From Tahibacter harae (GTDB lineage Bacteria > Pseudomonadota > Gammaproteobacteria > Xanthomonadales > Rhodanobacteraceae): a stretch of 64,000 bases of DNA. The notes under the pieces were generated by a model. That model was not told the origin of the DNA. It ran no database searches and worked only from the letters and a program-made list of their open reading frames with translations. Both the position numbers and the translations under genes were made by a program. Below, one piece after another: positions 1-6,837 of the stretch. The stretch spans positions 186,001 to 250,000 of the forward strand of contig NZ_JANFQO010000005.1 of the NCBI RefSeq assembly GCF_024437735.1, written 5' to 3'. The stretch's first letter is position 1, and every line of letters begins with the position of its first letter.

Positions 1-2
1 CC

Positions 3-617
3 ATGCAGGAAACCATACTCAATCTGAAAGTGCCGCGCGGCGCCTCGCTGGAAGTGGGCGTGGTCAGCGCCGAGGTCGCGGTGAGCGAGCTTTCCGGCGG
101 CCAGGTGCAGGTCGATTCGGTATCCGGCCGCATCCGCGTCTCCGCCGTGAACAGCCCGCGCCTGCGCCTGGAAAGCGTCAGCGGCGACGTGGAGTTCGAC
201 GGCAAGGCCGAAGACAGCTCGATCGAGACCGTCAGCGGCGATGTCACCGCCCGCGGCGTCAGCGGCCGTACCCGCCTGGAAACCGTCTCCGGCAAGCTGC
301 AGATCGTCGCCTCCGCGCCGCTGAAGCAGACCGAGGCCAGCTCGGTTTCCGGCGACATCGAGATCAGCGGCGGCCTGGACAAGGGCGGCCGCATCGAGAT
401 CGAAACCATGAGCGGCGACGTGCGCCTGGGGCTGCCGGGCAACCTGTCCGCCAGCATAGAAGCCGAAAGCTTCAGCGGAACCTTGCGTTCGGACTTCGGC
501 ACCGTGCAGAAGCCGGAGCACGGGCCGGGTTCCAGTCTGCGGGTGAAGGTGGGCGACGGGGACGGCGAGATTTCGCTGGACAGCTTCAGCGGGGATGTGA
601 CGATTCGGCGGGAGTGA
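3..617 (+). CDS. DUF4097-family beta-strand repeat protein, probably 5' truncated by the window
   Basis: The 204 residues are almost entirely short repeats built around a VSGDV or VSGRI core (for example near residues 40, 58, 77, 85 and 93), the pattern of the DUF4097 beta-helix-like family. These proteins are usually exported or membrane-linked adhesin- or sensor-like proteins of unknown function. No signal peptide is visible, and the first in-frame ATG lies two bases from the window edge, so the true start is probably outside. It ends 255 bases before a convergent sulfotransferase gene. The family assignment is good; the cellular role is unknown. Confidence 0.75.
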   Translation: MQETILNLKVPRGASLEVGVVSAEVAVSELSGGQVQVDSVSGRIRVSAVNSPRLRLESVSGDVEFDGKAEDSSIETVSGDVTARGVSGRTRLETVSGKLQIVASAPLKQTEASSVSGDIEISGGLDKGGRIEIETMSGDVRLGLPGNLSASIEAESFSGTLRSDFGTVQKPEHGPGSSLRVKVGDGDGEISLDSFSGDVTIRRE

Positions 618-692
618 ATCGGGGTTGGGTTCGGGATTCGGGACTCGGACCTGCGCTGAGTGCACGGCGGGATCGGATTTTCCAGGCAACGG

Positions 693-847
693 AATTGCCG
701 GATTCCGCCAGCAAAAGCGAAAACCGCCCTCCCGCCCAAGCTTCGCTTGGAGGAGAGGGCTGGGTGGGGGAGACGATCAACGCGCCTCTTCTCCCTGGAT
801 TTCCGCCGGATTTTTCACCGCGCAAAGAGCTGGCGGAAACCGGAATT
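693..847. repeat. Imperfect ~20 bp inverted repeat flanking a hairpin-rich spacer
   Basis: AATTGCCGGATTCCGCCAGC (693-712) is matched in inverted orientation by GCTGGCGGAAACCGGAATT (829-847), with a few mismatches and a one-base gap. Between them lies a perfect 6-bp hairpin, CCAAGC-TTC-GCTTGG (736-750), next to purine-rich GGAGGAGAGGG. Just upstream, at 630-648, are GGGATTCGGGACT-type repeats like those at 19.6 kb. This fills the convergent junction of 618-871, where no gene is supported. It could be a small non-coding repeat element. Confidence 0.45.
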
Positions 848-871
848 TTCACGAACTGACGCGCTGCCCCC

Positions 872-2683
872 TCACCACTCGTACCCCCACCGCTCCACCC
901 AAGGCCCCAACACTTCCCGCACAGGTTCGAACCACTCCCGATACATCCGCCAGCGCTGCACCGCGCGGCTGTTCACCGGTTCGGCGACCTGGGCATAACT
1001 TGGCGTGGAGATGAAGCCGCGCGCGGCGGCATGGGTATGCGGCGCGAGCACGGCGTCATGCCAGGGCAGCTGCAGGAAATCGAGGATCTTGCGTGCCTGG
1101 CCGGGCAGGTCGCCGACCAGGTCTTCGTAGCGGGATTCCAGCACATGGCCGCCGAGTACGCCGTGCTGGTCGCGCCAGAAGTCCATCGCTTCGGCATAGC
1201 CGCGTGCGGTGGATTGCAGCGTGGCGCAGAGGGCGACGAAAACCGGCGAGCCGAAGTTCTGCATGTAATTGCTCAGCACCACGTCGGCCGGATGGCGCAG
1301 TGCGAGCAGGATGGGCGCCTGCGGATACAATCGCCGCAGCAGCGGCAGCTTGAGCAGGTTGAGCGGATTCTTGTCCACCAGGCGCACGCCGCCGCTCCAG
1401 TCCACATGGCGTGCGACGCGGTCGCGGTAGATCGCGCGCAGTGTGGCGCACTGCGCCGGCGACAGGCGGCCCAGGTCTTCCGGATAGCGCAGGCCGCGGG
1501 ACTGCATGTGCTCGATCAGGTCCTGCAGATAGGCGCGTTCGTCCATGCAGGCCAGGCCCGGATGGGCGTCCAGCACGGTTTCCAGAAGCGTGGTGCCCGA
1601 GCGCGGGAAGCCGACGATGAATACCGGGCTGTCCTGCATGGCCGGAGCGTTTTCGTCCGGCGTCCAGGCGGCGTAGCCGGCCGCGTCCAGGCGGTAGCGC
1701 GTGATGGTGAACGGTGTCGCCGCGGCGAACAGCTGCGGCGAGCGGGGTTGCAGTCTGGCGACCTTGAGCGCATGCGCCGTTTCCAGCGCCTGCATCGCCG
1801 CCGGTGCATCGCCTTCGCGGTCGCACAGGCGCGCCAGGGAAAAATACAGACTGGGATTTTGCGCATTGTTGCCGCCGGCTTCGATCAGCCGCTGGTGCAG
1901 CCGGCGCGCTGCTGCGCCGTCCTTGCCGCGGCCGGCCAGGGCGGCGCGCAACAAGTCCAGGTCTTCGGCCAGGCCGCGCTGCAGCGGGCCCTGCGCTTCC
2001 AGTTGCGCCACCCGCCGCGCGGCGGCATCCAGGCGGTTGCAGCGTTCGTCGATGGCTGCGGCGCGCAGCAGCACGCGCGGCTGGGCGGGATCGGCCTGCA
2101 AGGCGCGGGCGAGCAGTGTCCCGGCTTCGGCCACTGCATCCAGGCGGAACAGCAGCCAGGCCGCTTCGGCCAGCAGCCCGGCCTCAGCCTGGGGCCAGTG
2201 CAGCGCGGGCTGCAGCAGTTCGCGCGCCTTGCCGGTGTCGCCGGCATCGAAGGCGGCCGCGGCGGCGTAGGTGCGGATTTCCTCGTCCTGGGGTTGCAAT
2301 TGCAGGGCGCGGTCCAGCCAGCGCATGGCGGTGTCCGCATCGGCCTGGTCCAGCGCGTTCAGGCCCAGGTTGAGCAGGACGCCGGGCTGCTCGCCGCCCA
2401 GGGCCAGTGCACGCTGCAGGGCTTCCGCGGCGGCTGTGTGGCGGCCGCCTTCGCGCAGGCAGTTGCCCAGGTTGTTGGCCTGGGCCGCGCCGGCGCCGGG
2501 CGCGGCGGCCAGGCGCTGGAACAGGGCGATGGCTTCGTCGAAGCGCTGCTGCGCCTGCAGACTGACGGCGAGCAGGGTCGCGGCGCCGGCATCGTCGGCG
2601 TCCTGCAGCAGGAGCTGCAGGCAAGCTTGTTCGGCATCGCGGTAGCGGCCGCTTTCGATATGGGCGAGGGCGGTTCGGAGCAT
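872..2683 (-). CDS. TPR-repeat sulfotransferase family protein
   Basis: This 603-residue protein has about 350 N-terminal residues of tetratricopeptide-like helical repeats followed by a sulfotransferase domain. The 5'-phosphosulfate loop is visible as IVGFPRSGTTLLE, and the 3'-phosphate-binding segment as LALRHPADVVLSNY. It should transfer sulfate from PAPS to an unknown acceptor, with the TPR part recruiting a partner or substrate. The ATG at 2683 (MLRTALAHIESGRY) was chosen because the open frame upstream is low-complexity Arg/Ala without TPR character. The gene stands alone, convergent with the gene to its left. Family call firm, substrate unknown. Confidence 0.85.
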   Translation of the reverse strand: MLRTALAHIESGRYRDAEQACLQLLLQDADDAGAATLLAVSLQAQQRFDEAIALFQRLAAAPGAGAAQANNLGNCLREGGRHTAAAEALQRALALGGEQPGVLLNLGLNALDQADADTAMRWLDRALQLQPQDEEIRTYAAAAAFDAGDTGKARELLQPALHWPQAEAGLLAEAAWLLFRLDAVAEAGTLLARALQADPAQPRVLLRAAAIDERCNRLDAAARRVAQLEAQGPLQRGLAEDLDLLRAALAGRGKDGAAARRLHQRLIEAGGNNAQNPSLYFSLARLCDREGDAPAAMQALETAHALKVARLQPRSPQLFAAATPFTITRYRLDAAGYAAWTPDENAPAMQDSPVFIVGFPRSGTTLLETVLDAHPGLACMDERAYLQDLIEHMQSRGLRYPEDLGRLSPAQCATLRAIYRDRVARHVDWSGGVRLVDKNPLNLLKLPLLRRLYPQAPILLALRHPADVVLSNYMQNFGSPVFVALCATLQSTARGYAEAMDFWRDQHGVLGGHVLESRYEDLVGDLPGQARKILDFLQLPWHDAVLAPHTHAAARGFISTPSYAQVAEPVNSRAVQRWRMYREWFEPVREVLGPWVERWGYEW

Positions 2684-2789
2684 GGACAGGACGGATACGG
2701 GAACGCGGCCAGTATCCGTGCCGGCTTCCGCGCCTGGCAACGCGGCGCGCGGCCGCCGGCGCAACTGCGCAGTTACGGCAACGCGGCTT

Positions 2790-3260
2790 TCAGCCGCCGC
2801 GCGGGTCCGTTTCCTGGCCGAACGGCAGCGGCCGCGGTTTGCTGCGCCAGAACGCGACGCCGCCGGCAAGCAGGGCGGCCGCGATCAGGCTGGCGACTTC
2901 CAGCCGGTCCAGCCGTGCCCAGGCCACGGCCAGGGCCATGTCCGCGCCGATGCGGCCCAGCGTGTCGCTCAGGCGCATGCCCATCAGCATGGCGACGCGG
3001 GCGCTGGCGATCAGGCCCAGCGCATAGGCCGAGCCGGCCAGGCTGAAGACGACGGCGAAGACCGCGCCGACGCCGCGCCAGGCGCCGCAGTGGCGTTGCA
3101 GTACGCGGCCTATCAGTACGCCCAGGGGCAGGGCCAGCAGGCACAGGTCGCCGTTGCGCCACAGCGCGGCCAGCGCCCACACGGCTGCGCCGGCCAGCGC
3201 GACCATCAGCGCCGTGGCCAGGCCCAGCAGCGGCGTGAACGAACCTGGCTTAGCGGCCAT
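2790..3260 (-). CDS. Hypothetical four-helix inner-membrane protein
   Basis: A 156-residue protein with hydrophobic segments at about residues 9-33, 40-52, 63-88 and 120-138, separated by short Arg-rich loops, and a basic-to-acidic tail ending QETDPRGG. The ATG at 3260 gives a start directly before the first membrane helix; the frame stays open further upstream, but that part overlaps the genes at 3383-4437 in another frame. I do not recognise a family. It lies about 120 bases downstream of the GNAT gene and upstream of the sulfotransferase, all on the minus strand, but the spacing does not force an operon. Confidence 0.55.
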   Translation of the reverse strand: MAAKPGSFTPLLGLATALMVALAGAAVWALAALWRNGDLCLLALPLGVLIGRVLQRHCGAWRGVGAVFAVVFSLAGSAYALGLIASARVAMLMGMRLSDTLGRIGADMALAVAWARLDRLEVASLIAAALLAGGVAFWRSKPRPLPFGQETDPRGG

Positions 3261-3382
3261 GGGACGGAGCAATGGCAAGGAGCATGGGAACGACCGGCGG
3301 CAAAGAGGCCGCGCATCATAAGCCGCACCGCCGCCGCCGTCCGCAAAGCAGTTGTTAGGCGCCGCGCCGTGTTGGCGGCCGC

Positions 3383-3793
3383 TCAGCCGGACAGCGGCGC
3401 GTCGCTGTCCAGCAGCCAGGCCTGCGGGTGATGGCTGAAGCCGATGTGCGGGTAGTAGTCCACCGCCGCCGGCGCGGCCAGCAGCACGATCTTGGCCTGG
3501 GGCGCGGCGCGCCGGGTGCGGCGGATCAGCTCCACGCCGATGCCGCGGCGCTGGTAGGCGTCGCGCACTGCCAGATCGGCCAGATACGTGGTCCAGCCGA
3601 AGTCGCTGAGGCTGCGCGCGATGCCGACCAGCACAGCGCCATCCCAGGCGGTGATGGTCAGATTGGCATTGGCCAGCATGGCGCCGAAGCGCGCGTCGTC
3701 GGCGATAGGCCGGCGCGCGCCCAGCGAGCAGTCGGCATACAGCGCGCGCGCCGTGGCCAGATCGGGAATCACATCGTCGCGGTAGTCGATCAC
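3383..3793 (-). CDS. GNAT-family N-acetyltransferase
   Basis: About 136 residues with a GNAT core: beta-4 followed by the acetyl-CoA pyrophosphate loop in DAYQRRGIGVELIRR, and the late YYPHIGF strand-loop typical of the fold. It probably acetylates a small molecule or amino group. The start is taken as GTG at 3793 because it overlaps the TGA of the upstream pyridoxamine-oxidase-like gene in a GTGA junction, which implies translational coupling. The frame upstream of it is the shadow of that gene. Substrate unknown. Confidence 0.8.
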   Translation of the reverse strand: MIDYRDDVIPDLATARALYADCSLGARRPIADDARFGAMLANANLTITAWDGAVLVGIARSLSDFGWTTYLADLAVRDAYQRRGIGVELIRRTRRAAPQAKIVLLAAPAAVDYYPHIGFSHHPQAWLLDSDAPLSG

Positions 3794-4437
3794 GGCTGCG
3801 CTCCGCCGAGCAGGCGCTGCACTGAAGGCGGCGGCGGCAGGTCGCAGTCCTCGGCCGGAATCGCGGCGCCGAAGCGCACTTCCTGCGGTACCACACCGGC
3901 CCACAGCGGCAGGCCGCGGTCGGCGGGATCGTCGCGCGGACCGCCGCTGCGGACCTTGGCGCTGGCGTCTTCGATGCGGAACCGCAGCAGCAGGGTCGCG
4001 GCCAGTTCGTTGCGGTCGGATTCGCGCGACTCGGCCGCGCGGCCGGGCAGGATGGCGTCGACGAAGCGGGCCAGGGCCTGGGCTTTCTGCACCGGATCGT
4101 CAACCGTCACCGCGGTGCCGAAGCAGACCACGGAGCGGTAGTTCACCGAATGGTGGAAGTGCGAGCGCGCCAGCACCAGGCCGTCCACATGGCTGACGCT
4201 GATGCAGGCCGGCACGCCTTCGGCCAGGTTGCGCATCAGCCGGCTGGCGATGGAGCCGTGCAGCAGCAGATCATTGCCTTCGCGCGCATACAGCATGGGG
4301 ATGACGAAGGGCTGGCCGTCGACGCTGAAGCCGACATGGGCGAGGAAGCCGGCGTCGAGCACGGCGTGGACCGCGGCGGCTTCGTACTGGGCTCTTTCCT
4401 TGGTGCGGCGGACCTGATGGCGGGAATTGGCTGGCAT
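3790..4437 (-). CDS. Pyridoxamine 5'-phosphate oxidase-fold flavoprotein
   Basis: A 215-residue split-barrel protein of the PNPOx-like family: the HVGFSVDGQPFVIPMLYAREG strand pair, the LLLHGSIASRLMR segment and a SVNYRSVVCFGTA core match flavin- or FMN-binding members. The start MPANSRHQVRR (ATG 4437) was preferred over an upstream in-frame codon because it removes a stretch that would overlap the divergent promoter region. It is divergent from a MocR-type regulator 89 bases away, a common arrangement in which the regulator controls the oxidase-like gene in response to a vitamin B6 compound. That functional link is inference. Confidence 0.8.
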   Translation of the reverse strand: MPANSRHQVRRTKERAQYEAAAVHAVLDAGFLAHVGFSVDGQPFVIPMLYAREGNDLLLHGSIASRLMRNLAEGVPACISVSHVDGLVLARSHFHHSVNYRSVVCFGTAVTVDDPVQKAQALARFVDAILPGRAAESRESDRNELAATLLLRFRIEDASAKVRSGGPRDDPADRGLPLWAGVVPQEVRFGAAIPAEDCDLPPPPSVQRLLGGAQP

Positions 4438-4459
4438 GGGGCGGCTCCGGCTCTTGACG

Positions 4460-4486
4460 TGGCCAGTATCTGGCTCAGAATTGGAC
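4460..4486. promoter_or_regulatory. Candidate MocR operator: three TGG repeats in 11-bp phase
   Basis: In the 89-bp divergent gap, TGGCC (4460), TGGCT (4471) and TGGAC (4482) recur exactly every 11 bp, one helical turn. A TTGACG -35-like hexamer sits just upstream at 4454-4459. MocR/PdxR regulators are known to bind direct repeats in such intergenic regions. Assignment is by position and spacing only. Confidence 0.4.
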
Positions 4487-4526
4487 CCACCAAGAACCGC
4501 AATCGCTTTGCGCGAAAGGGCCAATC

Positions 4527-5981
4527 GTGTATCTCGAACTGGACGGCAACGGCGCGCTGTACGCGCAACTCACCCGGGCCCTGAAGGCGGCCATCCTGGC
4601 CGGCCGCGTCGCCGCCGGCGCGCGCCTGCCGGCGACGCGGGTACTTTCGCGCGAAATGAATTTATCCAGGAATACCGTATTGGCGGCCTACGAGCAGCTG
4701 CATGCGGAGGGCTTCCTGGTCGGCAAGGTCGGCTCCGGCAGCTACGTGGCGGAGATCGAGGCCGCGCGCAAGCCGCATCCGGCGCCGCGGGTGGTGCCCA
4801 ACAGCCCGGTCGCGCGCTACGCCAAGCGCGCGCGCGAGGTGTTCGACGACATCATCCCCGGCCGCCAGTACAAGGGCCTGCGCTACAACCTGCAGTACGG
4901 CCTGCCGCTGACCAATCCCACCCTGACCAGCGCCTGGCGCCGCGCCCTGGCCCAGGCCTCGGCGCATGCGGAGATGGACTATCCCGACCCGCAGGGCCTC
5001 AGCATCCTGCGCGAGCAGATCTGCGACTACCTTGCGCGCCGCCGCGGCATCGTCTGCGCGCCGGACGACCTGCTCGTGGTATCGGGCACGCAGCAGGCCT
5101 TCTTCCTCGCCGCGACCGTGCTGGTGGAGGCCGGCGACGGCGTGATCCTGGAGGATCCGCACTACCGCGGCGCGCGCCAGGTGTTCCAGGCGCACGGCGC
5201 GCGGGTGGAAGCCGTGCCGGTGGATGCCGACGGCCTGCGCACCGAGGAACTGCCCGAGCGCGGCGCGCGCCTGATCGTGGTCACGCCTTCGCACCAGTTC
5301 CCGGCCGGCGCGGTAATGTCGCTGGCGCGGCGGCTGGAGCTGATCGAATACGCCGCGCGTCAGCGCGCCTGGGTGATCGAGGACGACTACGACGGCGAAT
5401 TCCGCTACGACGCCCATCCGCTCGCGGCCATGCAGTCGCTGGACCGGCACGGCCGGGTCATCTACATCGGCAGCTTCTCCAAGACCCTGTTCCCCTCGCT
5501 GCGCCTGGGCTACATGGTGCTGCCGCCGGGGCTGAAGAAATCCTTCATCGCCGCGAAATGGTTCTGCGACCGCGGCTGTCCGGCGATAGAGCAGGGCGCG
5601 CTGGCCCGCTTCATGGCCGACGGCAGCTTCGAGCGGCACCTGCGCGACGCCGCCAAGACCTTGAAACAGCGCCGCAACGCCATGCTCGGCGGGCTGCGCC
5701 GCTACGCGCCGGCGGTCGAGGTCGCCGACACCCACGCCGGCATGCACCTGGTGGCCTGGCTGCCCGGCGTCAGCCGCGGCCAGATGGACCGGCTGATCGC
5801 GCTGGCGGCCGAGCGCGGGCTTGGACTTTATCCGATCGAACCCTATTTCCTGGGCCAGCCCTCGCGCAACGGCCTGCTGCTGGGCTATGCCAGCCTGCCG
5901 CCGGCCGATATCGAAGCCGCCATGAAACTGTTCGGCGCCTGCCTGGCCGAGCTGGGCCTGGGCCGGCGCCAGGCCGCATAA
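4527..5981 (+). CDS. MocR/PdxR-type GntR regulator fused to a PLP aminotransferase domain
   Basis: 484 residues with two domains. Residues about 1-75 form a GntR winged helix (ALKAAILAGRVAAGARLPATR, then LSRNTVLAAYEQL). From about residue 105 on is an aminotransferase class I fold with a PLP lysine in YIGSFSKTLFPSLRLGY and the conserved DDYDGEFRY motif. Such fusions use PLP or an aldimine as effector and rarely act as enzymes. The reading frame starts at GTG 4527 directly before YLELDGNGALY, which matches family N-termini. It is divergent from the PNPOx-like gene, its likely target. Confidence 0.88.
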   Translation: MYLELDGNGALYAQLTRALKAAILAGRVAAGARLPATRVLSREMNLSRNTVLAAYEQLHAEGFLVGKVGSGSYVAEIEAARKPHPAPRVVPNSPVARYAKRAREVFDDIIPGRQYKGLRYNLQYGLPLTNPTLTSAWRRALAQASAHAEMDYPDPQGLSILREQICDYLARRRGIVCAPDDLLVVSGTQQAFFLAATVLVEAGDGVILEDPHYRGARQVFQAHGARVEAVPVDADGLRTEELPERGARLIVVTPSHQFPAGAVMSLARRLELIEYAARQRAWVIEDDYDGEFRYDAHPLAAMQSLDRHGRVIYIGSFSKTLFPSLRLGYMVLPPGLKKSFIAAKWFCDRGCPAIEQGALARFMADGSFERHLRDAAKTLKQRRNAMLGGLRRYAPAVEVADTHAGMHLVAWLPGVSRGQMDRLIALAAERGLGLYPIEPYFLGQPSRNGLLLGYASLPPADIEAAMKLFGACLAELGLGRRQAA

Positions 5982-6025
5982 TCGCCGTTTTCCCCCGGCC
6001 TGGCCGGAAGGATCAGAACCCGCCA

Positions 6026-6583
6026 ATGTCCGGTTACAGCCACACTTCCGAACCCATCAAACTGGAACGCGACTGCGCCGCGGTCATGGTGCCCCAGGGC
6101 GAGAGCGTCACCCTGCCGGCCGGCCAGATCGGCTACATCACCCAGGCCCTGGGCGGCAGCTTCACCGTCTATGTCGAAGGCAACCTGTTCCGCATCCGCG
6201 GCGAGGACGCCGATGCGATCGGCAAGGAACCGCCCGAAGCCATCGTTCTGGACGAGGGCGCCAGCGATGCCGAGGTGGAGAAACTGGTGTGGCAGCAGCT
6301 GCGCACCTGCTTCGATCCGGAAATCCCGGTGAATATCGTCGACCTGGGCCTGGTCTACGAATGCGACCTGGTGCGCGGCGAATCCGGTGAGCGCGAAGTG
6401 CGCGTGCGCATGACCCTGACCGCGCCGGGCTGCGGCATGGGCGACATCCTCGTCGACGACGTGCGCGCCAAGGTCGAGGCGATACCGACCATCGCCGCGG
6501 CCGACGTGGAACTCACCTTCGATCCGCCCTGGACCCACGCCATGATGTCGGATGTGGCCAAGCTGGAAACCGGCATGCTCTGA
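6026..6583 (+). CDS. sufT: Iron-sulfur cluster maturation protein SufT
   Basis: A 185-residue protein with an N-terminal about 70-residue extension (residues 16-62, with the LPAGQIGYITQALGGSFTVY segment) and a MIP18/DUF59 domain from about residue 80. In the latter, LRTCFDPEIPVNIVDLGLVY and MTLTAPGCGMGDIL are diagnostic, including the conserved cysteine in APGCGM. SufT assists delivery of iron-sulfur clusters to client proteins. The ATG at 6026 follows an AAGGATCAGAA leader about 45 bases after the regulator gene. It stands apart from any suf operon here and converges on the c-di-GMP-type gene to the right. Confidence 0.9.
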   Translation: MSGYSHTSEPIKLERDCAAVMVPQGESVTLPAGQIGYITQALGGSFTVYVEGNLFRIRGEDADAIGKEPPEAIVLDEGASDAEVEKLVWQQLRTCFDPEIPVNIVDLGLVYECDLVRGESGEREVRVRMTLTAPGCGMGDILVDDVRAKVEAIPTIAAADVELTFDPPWTHAMMSDVAKLETGML

Positions 6584-6837
6584 GGGCATTGCGCAGCGCG
6601 CTGTCGTCCATGTCCGCATGGCGCAAAGCATCAACCACTTCGATACTGTGCTCGTCGTAGGTCATCAGACGTACGCCGACAGTGGCGGCCGCTGCGGTCC
6701 GTCGTCAAACCTTGCCCACTGGATGGCGCAGATCGCCTCCCGCCGCCGCTGCCGTGGAATCGCCGACAAAGCTGCAACTGCACAGGTCGCGTTGCCGGCG
6801 GACGGGCGCTGAACGCTGCGCCCGTGCGCCTGCCTGC

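Noticed and set aside
1031-3046. Open frame of 671 codons on the plus strand
   Set aside because: It is antisense to the TPR sulfotransferase, whose motifs are clear; the plus frame reads as Gln/Arg/Gly-rich, typical of a GC-rich shadow.
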